64,000 bases of DNA, taken from positions 2,480,001 through 2,544,000 of the forward strand of contig CBDFGN010000006.1 of assembly GCA_965247065.1 (NCBI GenBank). Reading direction: 5' to 3'. A program made the translations under genes and the position numbers. Under the pieces are notes generated by a model. The model saw only the letters and a program-made list of their open reading frames with translations. It had not been told where the DNA came from and made no database searches. Origin of the DNA: CBDFGN01 sp965247065 (GTDB taxonomy: Bacteria > Bacteroidota > Bacteroidia > Cytophagales > Cyclobacteriaceae). Below, piece after piece: positions 19,398 to 27,181 of the stretch (position 1 is its first letter; each line of letters begins with the position of its first letter).

Positions 19398-19985
19398 ATG
19401 GCCATTACTGAATTTGGGAATATTTCCCGAAAACAACAGGTGGAGGCCCAGGCCACCAAATTATTCAGGGAGAAAGGGTACAGCGCGGGCTCCATGAGGG
19501 ATTTAGCCCAATCCCTGGGAATCGAGGCAGCCAGCATTTATTCGCACGTGAGATCTAAGGAAGAGATCCTTAGGAAGATCTGCTTTGATTTGGCCACCCA
19601 ATTTTTTGAATCACGGGATAAGATCGAGGCGAGGGAGCTTGGTCCCACAGCTAAATTGCAAACGGCTATAAAAGCCCACCTTCAAATAATCACCTATAAC
19701 ACTGACTCCTCGGTGGTGTTTCTCAACGAATGGAGACACCTTAGCGAGCCCTATTTGAATGACTTTCTCGAGATGCGTGAGGATTACGAGGATTGGTTCA
19801 TCGGAATAATCAACTGCGGAATAGACAAAAGGGAGTTTGCTTCAATGAACCTAAAATTTGCCATGCTCACAGTTCTATCATCATTGAATTGGGTGGCCAA
19901 TTGGTATCGTCCCGGGGGTGAAATGAGCCTGGAGGAAATTAAAACGGAATTGACTCAGTTCATTACCGCAGGACTTAAGCAGTGA
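19398..19985 (+). CDS. TetR/AcrR family transcriptional regulator
   Basis: A 195-residue regulator. The N-terminal DNA-binding domain is clear: FREKGYSAGSMRDLAQSLGIEAASIYSHVRSKEEIL (residues 20-60). The C-terminal ligand domain is helical and aromatic. The ATG at 19398 is chosen over an in-frame TTG six bases earlier. No partner gene follows: an IS3 element lies 128 bp downstream, so any former neighbour may have been displaced. Its operator candidate lies inside its own promoter. TetR proteins of this class in Bacteroidota often control lipid or efflux genes, but the target is unknown here. Confidence 0.88.
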   Translation: MAITEFGNISRKQQVEAQATKLFREKGYSAGSMRDLAQSLGIEAASIYSHVRSKEEILRKICFDLATQFFESRDKIEARELGPTAKLQTAIKAHLQIITYNTDSSVVFLNEWRHLSEPYLNDFLEMREDYEDWFIGIINCGIDKREFASMNLKFAMLTVLSSLNWVANWYRPGGEMSLEEIKTELTQFITAGLKQ

Positions 19986-20125
19986 ACAGCAAAACAGTTC
20001 AGCAGTCAAGCGGGGAATATATGCGACCACGGGCTCATCAGAGTAGCCGGGGGCAGTAGGCTGGGAAATGAACGAGCGACCACGTTGGACTTTGAACATT
20101 AAACTTTGAACATGAAGATCCCTGA

Positions 20126-20977
20126 TTAGTGTTGACCACTTTTGGTTAATAATTCATCATTAAATATGGACAATGAAGGTCTTCGGTTAATTGGCAACAA
20201 GGACCAGTCCTTTTCAAAATCCATGGGTGAAACATCGTTTAAGTTTTCATGGGTTCTTTTTTGATTATAATGGTCAACCGCTCTTTTGACATACCTTTTC
20301 AGTTGATAGAAATTGGTCGGCTTCCAGTAATGCAAATATTCTTCTTTCAAGGTCCTGTGAAAGCGCTCTGCATACGCATTATCCTGAGCGGTTAGCCCCA
20401 TGCTGATATCACATCGGTTGGATTTTAGTAGGTCTACATATTCTTCGTAGATGTATTGACCTCCTCTGTCGGAATGATGGATCCGGGGAGGGGGATGATC
20501 TTTCAAGGCAATGAGCAATGCCTTTACGTTCGCTGTAGCCCGCATATGATCCGATACCTGGTAGCCTACTATTTTTCGGGTATAGACATCCAGAATAAAG
20601 ACCCCGTAATAAAACCGGTTTCCCACTTCTATGAAGGTGATGTCTGATTGCCAGACCGTTGAAGGAGACGTTAGTTCAAATCCTTTGATCAGGTTTGGAT
20701 AATAAAGCTTCGAAGCCCGGGTAGTTCGTTTATAGTTCTTGGCTCTTCTCAAACGGTAACCAAGACTCATTAAAAGGTCTACAAAGCGATCTCTGCCGAT
20801 AAATCCGGGTTTTAAGGTCCGGTACATTTTTTCCACCCCACAACCAGGATGTTCCTGGCGTATCCCATCAGCTTCCAGGACCAGCTGTTCTACCTTTTGA
20901 TCAAAGACAGCTTGCCTGGTTGCATACTGATGTATTGCCTGTTTGCTGATTCCTATGGCACGATAGAGCTGATTCAT
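20126..20977 (-). CDS. IS3 family transposase OrfB (rve integrase core)
   Basis: A 283-residue DDE recombinase. The catalytic residues are Asp112 (WQSDITF), Asp170 (HHSDRGGQY) and Glu204 (NAYAERFHRTLKEEY), with the usual D-D-35-E-like spacing, and an HTH_21-like segment near residues 45-80. The protein is intact. It is in the -1 frame relative to OrfA, and the frame is open upstream of its ATG back to an A8 run within orfA (T8 at 21035-21042 on the plus strand), so an OrfAB fusion by -1 frameshifting is the expected active enzyme. It differs from copy 2 by Leu instead of Pro at residue 102. Confidence 0.93.
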   Translation of the reverse strand: MNQLYRAIGISKQAIHQYATRQAVFDQKVEQLVLEADGIRQEHPGCGVEKMYRTLKPGFIGRDRFVDLLMSLGYRLRRAKNYKRTTRASKLYYPNLIKGFELTSPSTVWQSDITFIEVGNRFYYGVFILDVYTRKIVGYQVSDHMRATANVKALLIALKDHPPPRIHHSDRGGQYIYEEYVDLLKSNRCDISMGLTAQDNAYAERFHRTLKEEYLHYWKPTNFYQLKRYVKRAVDHYNQKRTHENLNDVSPMDFEKDWSLLPINRRPSLSIFNDELLTKSGQH

Positions 20978-20985
20978 CGAGAAAT

Positions 20986-21384
20986 TTACTTTCCTTTGGT
21001 TTTTCCGGAACCAGTTGATTGTGGGGTGTCGAAGTTTTTTTTCAGATCGATATCCAATTCCTCCTTGGCCAGATCGATCATCTTTTCGTAATAATCAATC
21101 TTGATCTGTTTTTGACCTACCACACGTTCCAACTCCTTAATCCGTTTTTCTAAATCGTTAACCTTTGATGTAGTGCTTTTTTTCATCTCCAGAATTCGAT
21201 AGCCTCTCTCGTTAAAGGTAGAGAATTTGTAGATCCAACGGTAAATGTTCGCGTTGTTGATCCCATGAAGTTTCTCCAGTTGAGGGACACTGTACTTTCC
21301 ACTTTCAAATTCCGTAACAATGGCCCGCTTCAATTCATCACTGAATACTCGCTTCTTTCGAATGGCTTTTTGGGTTGCTTTCAT
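20986..21384 (-). CDS. IS3 family transposase OrfA (helix-turn-helix, leucine zipper)
   Basis: A 132-residue OrfA identical in sequence to that of copy 2. Residues 1-60 are a Tnp-IS3 helix-turn-helix (KRVFSDELKRAIVTEFESGK, then VPQLEKLHGINNANIYRW). Residues 70-115 form a coiled coil with a heptad pattern (VNDLEKRIKELERVVGQKQIK) that multimerises with OrfAB. The slippery A8 run lies near the 3' end. Confidence 0.93.
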   Translation of the reverse strand: MKATQKAIRKKRVFSDELKRAIVTEFESGKYSVPQLEKLHGINNANIYRWIYKFSTFNERGYRILEMKKSTTSKVNDLEKRIKELERVVGQKQIKIDYYEKMIDLAKEELDIDLKKNFDTPQSTGSGKTKGK

Positions 21385-21468
21385 ATAAGTCGATCGTTTA
21401 AAAAGTGGTCAACCTATATCAGGGACGTACATTGCTCTTTCTACTTTATTCTGCGATCTTTAATCGTT

Positions 21469-21801
21469 ATGAGAGAGCCCCGGTTACTACTAATTGCGTA
21501 CCTGATCCTTCTATCTTCTTGTACCTCAATAGTTGAGGGCACCTGGACTGCAGAGAATGGAGACCAGATCATCATTCAACAAAGCACTAGCGACAGCAAT
21601 CTCGGTTCATGGGAGTATGTAGCCGGAGACGAAAAGCTATACGAGGGCGACTACGTCATCGATGGGTATGGAGAGGAGATAGGATTCAAAAACAACAAAG
21701 GAAATCCCGTGGTTTTTATGGGATTGCTCAGAGACGGATCTTTATTCTTTCAGACCCTGAATGGAGCGGGAGGTTTTTCTGAAACAGAATTCACTAAGTA
21801 G
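21469..21801 (+). CDS. Small lipoprotein, function unknown
   Basis: A 110-residue protein with a lipobox-containing leader (LILLSSC, Cys18). The mature part starts SIVEGTWTAENGDQIIIQQ and has repeated short strands with Gly-rich turns, compatible with a lipocalin-like or small beta-barrel fold; no family is recognised. The ATG at 21469 is chosen because the longer open frame reaches back into the IS element. The gene begins 38 bp after the IS3 end, so its original promoter has probably been separated from it. It is followed 15 bp later by the PmoA-family gene. Confidence 0.7.
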   Translation: MREPRLLLIAYLILLSSCTSIVEGTWTAENGDQIIIQQSTSDSNLGSWEYVAGDEKLYEGDYVIDGYGEEIGFKNNKGNPVVFMGLLRDGSLFFQTLNGAGGFSETEFTK

Positions 21802-21815
21802 CATCTTCATCTATT

Positions 21816-23030
21816 ATGGAAAAGTTCAGGGTCGGAATATTCTTGATTCTGGTTGTCCCTTGCTTAACCAGCAACTGTTCATCCCAATCCTTGACGATTA
21901 TTGAAGTCAGTGCGGGGACAACAGACCGGCGACAGACTCCCGTAATTTTTGACCTACCCAAATCAGCAGAGGAAGTTTCAGATCTGGCGCTGGTCAACGA
22001 TGAAACCGGTCAAACATTACCAATTCAGCGCATTAATGCAAACCAGGTTGTGTTTATTCTGACCCAACTGGACTCCGGAACCACCCACCGTTACCAGTTG
22101 GTCGAAGGTCGGGCAGATTCCACAACGATTGCCGAATCGAAAGACGCCGGTTCGGGTCCGATTTTGATTGACGGAGGGAACGAAATATTGAAATACAGCA
22201 CGGCGGTAATGCAGCCTCCTGAAAATTACCCTAATTATTACAGTCGCTCCGGATTTATTCATCCTATACGGACTCGTTCCGGTAGAACCATAACTGACGG
22301 ATTTCCGGTGGGTCATACTCATCAGCACGGAGTCTTCATGGCGTGGGTATTGACGACATACAAAGGGGACACCATAGACTTTTGGAACCAGCAAAATGAA
22401 CTGGGTAACGTGGCCCACGAGGAGATCATTGAGGAAAGCCAAGGACCTGTTTACGTCGGCTTTAAAACCAGGCTCAAACATCTGAGCCGTAAACACGGCG
22501 AAGTTTTGAACGAAACCTGGAATGTAATTTTGTACCACCAGGAGGCTCATTCCATTTTTGACATCGAGTCCACCCAAAGTCTTATAGGACCGGATACCCT
22601 GATTATCAATAAGTTCTACTATGGGGGAATGGCATTTCGCGGCGCCCATCAGTGGAACCGGGAGGACCCCGGATTCACCAAGAGGGCAAGATTCATTACC
22701 AGCCAGGGTATCGAGGGGCCGAAAGCCAACCATACCCGGCCCGACTGGGTAGCTCTATATGGTGAAGTTGATTCGGAATTGGCTGGCGTTGCCATAATGG
22801 GGCATTCGACAAATTTTCGCCACCCTCAGCCGGTTAGAATTCATCCGGAAATGCCCTATTTTTGCTTTATTCCAACGGTTGATAAGGGTTTCAGTATTGA
22901 TCCTGGCCAAAAATATCGCTCCCGATACAGGTTCTATGTCTTCGATGGAGAGCCCAAAATCGAAAAAATCCAGCGGTTATATCAGGATTATGTTAATCCA
23001 CCCGATGTTAAGATCCTGGTTGAGCGGTGA
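21816..23030 (+). CDS. PmoA family (DUF6807) exported protein
   Basis: A 404-residue protein with a signal peptide that carries a lipobox-like Cys (LTSNC), so it may be lipid-anchored. It matches the PmoA/DUF6807 family: residues ~148-175 carry SGFIHPIRTRSGRTITDGFP and GHTHQHGVFMAW, the conserved His-rich block, and later segments ETWNVILYHQEAHSIFD and MGHSTNFRHPQPVRIHPEMPYF are typical. Family members occur in Bacteroidota and Planctomycetota beside glycan-utilisation genes; the enzymatic role is not firmly established. It probably forms a transcription unit with the small lipoprotein upstream. Confidence 0.85.
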   Translation: MEKFRVGIFLILVVPCLTSNCSSQSLTIIEVSAGTTDRRQTPVIFDLPKSAEEVSDLALVNDETGQTLPIQRINANQVVFILTQLDSGTTHRYQLVEGRADSTTIAESKDAGSGPILIDGGNEILKYSTAVMQPPENYPNYYSRSGFIHPIRTRSGRTITDGFPVGHTHQHGVFMAWVLTTYKGDTIDFWNQQNELGNVAHEEIIEESQGPVYVGFKTRLKHLSRKHGEVLNETWNVILYHQEAHSIFDIESTQSLIGPDTLIINKFYYGGMAFRGAHQWNREDPGFTKRARFITSQGIEGPKANHTRPDWVALYGEVDSELAGVAIMGHSTNFRHPQPVRIHPEMPYFCFIPTVDKGFSIDPGQKYRSRYRFYVFDGEPKIEKIQRLYQDYVNPPDVKILVER

Positions 23031-23086
23031 GTGTTGAGATTTACCTAAATAATTATCTTTTGCGTTAGAGGGATAAACTCCAGGAC

Positions 23087-23449
23087 ATGAAAATCAGATT
23101 ACTGGCGCTGATCGGAATTCTCAGTTCTTGCAGTCGTGTAACCGAAGATGGAACTTCAATTTCATCTTCAGACGACATTCAAGGGATCATCCAAGAAGCT
23201 GGAGCCCAAATCACAGAAGGAGATGCCATCACGGGTATAGCAATCCTTGATTCTTTGATTATTGTTGGGTATTCGGAGTACGAAATCTGGAATACATTGG
23301 GAATGGGCTACCGATTTGGATCAACAGATCAACTTCCAGACAGAACTCGACCATCTTATTTTACTTTCATCGAATCTAAGATTGCTAAAATTCACTTTAA
23401 GCGCAAGTATACGGCTTATGCTAGGTGCCAAGATCACGATTCTCGTTAG
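23087..23449 (+). CDS. Small lipoprotein with TPR-like segment, possibly truncated
   Basis: A 120-residue frame with a lipobox leader (LIGILSSC). Residues 45-80 (ITEGDAITGIAILDSLIIVGYSEYEIWNTLGMGYRFG) resemble a TPR hairpin. The last ~25 residues are basic and look unlike the rest, so the natural 3' end may have been lost or frame-shifted. It ends 8 bp before the convergent end of the bamA-like gene. No function is recognised. Confidence 0.55.
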   Translation: MKIRLLALIGILSSCSRVTEDGTSISSSDDIQGIIQEAGAQITEGDAITGIAILDSLIIVGYSEYEIWNTLGMGYRFGSTDQLPDRTRPSYFTFIESKIAKIHFKRKYTAYARCQDHDSR

Positions 23450-23456
23450 TCCAAAA

Positions 23457-25922
23457 TTATCGCAGTTGCTTGCCGAAAGTAATATGGAATTGAGGTCCGC
23501 TGGCATTCAGAGCTCCGGGTAAGGGATCGAATCCATTGCCCCAATCCAGTCCGATTTCACCCAATCCGGGAAGTATGAATCTCAGTCCCAGACCCACTGA
23601 TTTCTTATAGTCCAGCGGGTTATAGTCATCCAGATGAGCCCAGTTGTTCCCGGCCTCGGCAAACCCCAGCACATATATAGTTCCCCAGGGCTTTTCAATG
23701 ATAGGATATCTTAATTCAAGAGAGAACTTATTATACAGAACTCCACCTTCGAATCCATTTTGGTCAATTGGAACCAGCGAGTTGTCCGGATAGCCCCTCA
23801 GTCCAATTACATCATTTCCTAGCATAACATCTTGGCCTCCGAGACCACTTCCCCCCAGGTAAAAGCGTTCAAAGGGACCAACGCCAATTTGATTGTCATA
23901 CGCCCCAAGGAACCCCAGATGAGCCCTGCCTTCAAGGACCAGGTTGCCTATCAATGTTTTGTACTTGCGATAGTCCAGCATCCATTTGTAATACTCCAGC
24001 CAGGTAAGTTGATTGGATGACTCCTGGTTGGCATTGGACCAAAGGGAATGGGGCGGGGTAAATTCCAGATTCAAGGAAAACAGGGATCCCCTTCTGGGGA
24101 ATAGTGGACTATCAATGTTGTTCCAGGCGAGAGTTGTGAAGAAATTCAGATTGTTGGATGATCCAGTGTTGTAGCCAAGGCTGTTTTGGTAATTATCGAA
24201 GCCATAATGGTAGTAGCTCATTCCATGGGTCAGCGTGAAGTAATCATCCGGCCATGAGAGTCTTTTGGTCCAACTTAAGGTTCCTCCGGAAAGTTTCAAT
24301 GTACCGGTTTGGATTTGGTTCTGCTGAGCATCGTCCTGAAAGCTGAAGTCCCGGGTCTGGGATGAATGTGAAATGTTGAACGCCAGGGCATTGGGCTTAC
24401 CCCGAAACCATGGTTCTGTGAAACTCAGGGAGTAGTTTTGAAACGAATGGCCGTTACTTTGAAAACGCAGACCCAATTTCTGACCGTCCCCAGCCGGATA
24501 CGGCCTCCACCGATTAAGATTAAACAGTTTCTTGGAACTAAAATTGTTCAGTACAATTCCAGCCGATCCTACAAATCCATAGGCACCCCCCCATCCTCCC
24601 GATAGGATGAACTCGTCATTGAATTCTTCTATCATCGAATACTCCAGATCCACAAGCCCGGTTTTAGGATTGGCGGTTGGGTTTACACTCAATTGGTTGG
24701 GATCAAAGAATCCAAGCTGGGCCAGATCCCGTTGCGATCTCATCATTTGGGAACGACTAAAGGGATCGCCGGGCAAGGTTCGGATTTCCCGCCTGATCAC
24801 ATGCTCGCTGGTTACAAAATTTCCGCTTATAGTGACGTTTCCAACTTTTGCCTGTTGCTGTTCCTTAATCCTAATTTCCAGGTCAATTGTATCGGATCTT
24901 GTTCGAATCTGCACTGGATCGATGGCTAGGAATATGTAACCCTGGTCCATGTAAAGCGAGGAAATATCCGGGGTTGATGGATCAAAGTAAAGCCGGCGTT
25001 CAAGTAACTCGGGGTTATAAACATCTCCTCGAGAAATGTCAAGTACCTGGGAGAGATGGTCTGAATCAAACAGCTTATTGCCCTTCCAGGTGATGCGGCC
25101 GACATAATAGCGATTGCCTTCATGAATACTGTATGTTATTTGAATTCTATTGGGCTTAACCTCTGCTAGGGAATCCTGGTAAAACGACGCGTCAAGAAAC
25201 CCCATACGACGGTACTCCAGTAACAGGTACTGGTGGTCTTGGTCTATGAGTTTCGGGTCAAGTCGTGACTTTCCGAGAAAACCCCTATTGGACGCCAGCA
25301 CCCGCCGAAGGTGGCGGTCAGTTAGATTACGATTCCCTATGAATTGAGTTCCAGTAACCAACGATCTGGGACCTGGCTCCACCTCCAGTATTAGATTCAC
25401 GGAGTTGTGAAGAGTCTCCGATGAATTTTGGTAAGATCGGATCTGTGCCTGGGAATAACCCTGGACTCCAAGGTAGTTCCTTATAGTCTGTACAGCACTC
25501 TTTAGTGTCGCCGGTGTGAGAATTCGACCTCTCAGCAGGCCCAGGTTACCTTCCAAATCCGTCTTGTACGACTTTTTCAGTCCTTTGATTTCAAAATCTG
25601 CTAACCGTGGCAGTTCCTCAATTTCAATTAACAGCCAGGCTTTGGACTCCTCAACCTTAGACAAACTTACCGAGATGTCGTTCACCACCTGCTGCCTCCA
25701 AAGCCTCTTGATTCCATCACCGAGGGTCGGATCGTTCGGCAACACCAGATCACCAACCTTAATGCCGATAACATCAAGAATGAACTTTGAACTTACGAGG
25801 GTATTGCCCGCGACTTGAATTTCGGCGACCTCAAGAGCTTCATCAATAACAAGGGCTTTTTGGGCACGGCACGTCCCAAAAACCCAGGCTACCAATATGA
25901 TTGCAATTACTCCTCTAACCAC
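23457..25922 (-). CDS. BamA/Omp85 family outer-membrane assembly protein
   Basis: An 821-residue Omp85 protein. A GTG start gives a leader peptide (residues 1-20, GVIAIILVAWVFGTCRAQ). Residues ~30-460 hold about five POTRA repeats (for example EVAEIQVAGNTLVSSKFIL and KVGNVTISGNFVTSEHVIRREI). The remaining part is the 16-stranded surface-antigen barrel, with FNISHSSQTRDFSFQ and the conserved VLGFAEAGNNW and GLGLRFILPGLGEIGLDWG near 760-800, ending in a C-terminal FGKQLR strand. It inserts beta-barrel proteins into the outer membrane. BamA is normally followed by ompH genes and preceded by uppS; neither is here, so a second BamA paralogue or TamA relative is possible. Confidence 0.88.
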   Translation of the reverse strand: MVRGVIAIILVAWVFGTCRAQKALVIDEALEVAEIQVAGNTLVSSKFILDVIGIKVGDLVLPNDPTLGDGIKRLWRQQVVNDISVSLSKVEESKAWLLIEIEELPRLADFEIKGLKKSYKTDLEGNLGLLRGRILTPATLKSAVQTIRNYLGVQGYSQAQIRSYQNSSETLHNSVNLILEVEPGPRSLVTGTQFIGNRNLTDRHLRRVLASNRGFLGKSRLDPKLIDQDHQYLLLEYRRMGFLDASFYQDSLAEVKPNRIQITYSIHEGNRYYVGRITWKGNKLFDSDHLSQVLDISRGDVYNPELLERRLYFDPSTPDISSLYMDQGYIFLAIDPVQIRTRSDTIDLEIRIKEQQQAKVGNVTISGNFVTSEHVIRREIRTLPGDPFSRSQMMRSQRDLAQLGFFDPNQLSVNPTANPKTGLVDLEYSMIEEFNDEFILSGGWGGAYGFVGSAGIVLNNFSSKKLFNLNRWRPYPAGDGQKLGLRFQSNGHSFQNYSLSFTEPWFRGKPNALAFNISHSSQTRDFSFQDDAQQNQIQTGTLKLSGGTLSWTKRLSWPDDYFTLTHGMSYYHYGFDNYQNSLGYNTGSSNNLNFFTTLAWNNIDSPLFPRRGSLFSLNLEFTPPHSLWSNANQESSNQLTWLEYYKWMLDYRKYKTLIGNLVLEGRAHLGFLGAYDNQIGVGPFERFYLGGSGLGGQDVMLGNDVIGLRGYPDNSLVPIDQNGFEGGVLYNKFSLELRYPIIEKPWGTIYVLGFAEAGNNWAHLDDYNPLDYKKSVGLGLRFILPGLGEIGLDWGNGFDPLPGALNASGPQFHITFGKQLR

Positions 25923-25929
25923 TCAGTTC

Positions 25930-26163
25930 TTAATAGTTGCTGAATGGTTTAATGAGGTTATAGCTTTTCCAGTTGCTTGCGTACGCTTGGATTGGGGTCC
26001 AATCGCTGAAGGTTTGCCATATACGCGGAGTTATCGGAAGAACAAATATATAGGCGGCTATCAGCAGGGCGATCCACAGGTCACCAAGACCTTGTGAAGT
26101 TGAGTTTTTAACATTTGCTACCATCTGATTGATTTTGAAATATAAATGCCAAAACCAGGCCAT
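25930..26163 (-). CDS. Possible small membrane protein upstream of bamA-like gene
   Basis: A 77-residue frame with one hydrophobic helix (LWIALLIAAYIFVLPITP, residues 29-46) and aromatic C-terminal tail. It begins ATG and ends 7 bp before the GTG start of the Omp85 gene, so it would be co-transcribed. No family is recognised; a short in-frame start at M14 is also possible. It could be chance. Confidence 0.35.
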   Translation of the reverse strand: MAWFWHLYFKINQMVANVKNSTSQGLGDLWIALLIAAYIFVLPITPRIWQTFSDWTPIQAYASNWKSYNLIKPFSNY

Positions 26164-26251
26164 TTTGACTTATCCAACTATTAATCAACCAAATCCGATT
26201 TAAGTGAGACGAAAAACGAACCAGGTTCAATGATCCCTGGCTTGGCCCATC

Positions 26252-26283
26252 AAAAAAGGCCAGCCTCCATATGAGAGCCGGCC
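26252..26283 (-). terminator. Intrinsic terminator after the catalase remnant
   Basis: On the minus strand GGCCGGCTCTC-ATAT-GGAGGCTGGCC forms a strong hairpin with one mismatch pair and is followed by TTTTTT. It lies just past the end of the catalase remnant. Confidence 0.8.
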
Positions 26284-26309
26284 ATATTACCATTTACCGG
26301 AATTGATTA

Positions 26310-27090
26310 AGCGTGCTGTAGTTCCTCCATCACCTTGGATACATCGACACCCAATCCATCCGCTACTCACTGACCCAATTCCTGGTCAGCCCTGAAGAAA
26401 TGACACAATTGTCGATTGATGATCTCGTCTTTTTTCTGTCCGGCAATTCCTTTCATCGCTCCCACGAAGTTATTTTACCATAGCGGTCCCTTCGTCATCA
26501 TTCATGGCCTTACGGTAAAGATCCCCGGGCTTTGTGTAGTGATCGTCATTACCGGAAGCGTTGCGGTCGTACCAATCGGCCAGGTTGGAATCCAGTTCCA
26601 CCGACGGTTCCCTATAGGTTTTATCCACGATCATATCATCGAAGCTATTGGGGAAATAGTTCGGGGCGCTTTCTCCGTTTCCGTCCACCCTCAGGTGACC
26701 ATCCCTTTGATAGTTGGCCACCATATAGGGGCACTTGTTGACTGGAATCTGCTCGTAATTCACACCCAAGCGGTAGCGATGTGCGTCTGGGTAGGAAAGC
26801 AACCTTCCCTGGAGCATTTTGTCGGGCGAATGTCCTACACCATCCACGATATGTGCCAGGGCAAAGGCCGACTGTTCCACGTCCTGGAAATAATTCTTGG
26901 GATTCTCATTAAGCTCCATTACCCGAACGTCGATCAAACGATCTTCCCCAGACCCATTGTGGCAGGGGATAATGGGCAGAGTGAAGCCTCGGTTGTGGGA
27001 TTGATTGATGAAAGAGTTGTCCCTCTCAAGAACGGTTTTGATCTCTTCGGTTTCCTCCTGTCGGATCAAGTTGTTTAAATCGTTAGACAT
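26310..27090 (-). pseudogene. Catalase (clade-3 KatA-like) remnant, truncated and frameshifted
   Basis: The longest open part (27090-26470, 206 residues) carries catalase segments VRVMELNENPKNYFQDVEQ, FSPDKMLQGR-like GHSPDKMLQGRLLSYPDAHR and RLGVNYEQIPVNKCPY, i.e. the region from about residue 280 of a ~480-residue enzyme. The first ~50 residues do not match, and the N-terminal barrel with the catalytic His is gone. A TAA then appears at a short A run (GTAAAATAAC) where the homologous frame continues one base off as NNFVGAMKGIAGQKKDEI, and a further in-frame TGA interrupts GQ-VADGLGV before the end near 26310. Truncation, frameshift and stop make it nonfunctional. It lies directly downstream of katG, which likely supplies the activity. 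Confidence 0.85.
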
Positions 27091-27103
27091 GGGGATGGGA
27101 ATT

Positions 27104-27131
27104 AAAAAAGGTGGCCCGTTGCCAGACCACC
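27104..27131 (-). terminator. Intrinsic terminator after katG
   Basis: On the minus strand GGTGG...CCACC (27110-27131, 12-base loop CAACGG-rich) is followed by TTTTTTAATT. It sits between katG and the catalase remnant, separating their transcripts. Confidence 0.7.
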
Positions 27132-27181
27132 TCTTAACACTAAATACCTATGCAACCAAATGCTCGGCCTTGCGGCAGAAA

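Larger units (their letters stand above)
20113..21431 (-). mobile_element. IS3 family insertion sequence, copy 1
   Basis: A 1319-bp element bounded by TG...CA ends with imperfect terminal repeats: TGTACGTCCCTGATATAGG at the orfA end and TGAAGATCCCTGATTAGTG at the orfB end, both continuing GTTGACCACTTTT. The second copy at 41704-43022 has exactly the same ends and length in the opposite orientation, which fixes the borders. The bases flanking this copy (gaaca and ttgct) give no target-site duplication. Confidence 0.9.

Noticed and set aside
23262..23522. 86-residue plus-strand frame overlapping the small lipoprotein
   Set aside because: It overlaps both the lipoprotein and the 3' end of the Omp85 gene and has no recognisable character.
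26416..27078. 220-residue plus-strand frame opposite the catalase remnant
   Set aside because: Antisense shadow of the conserved catalase segments; no start signal or family.
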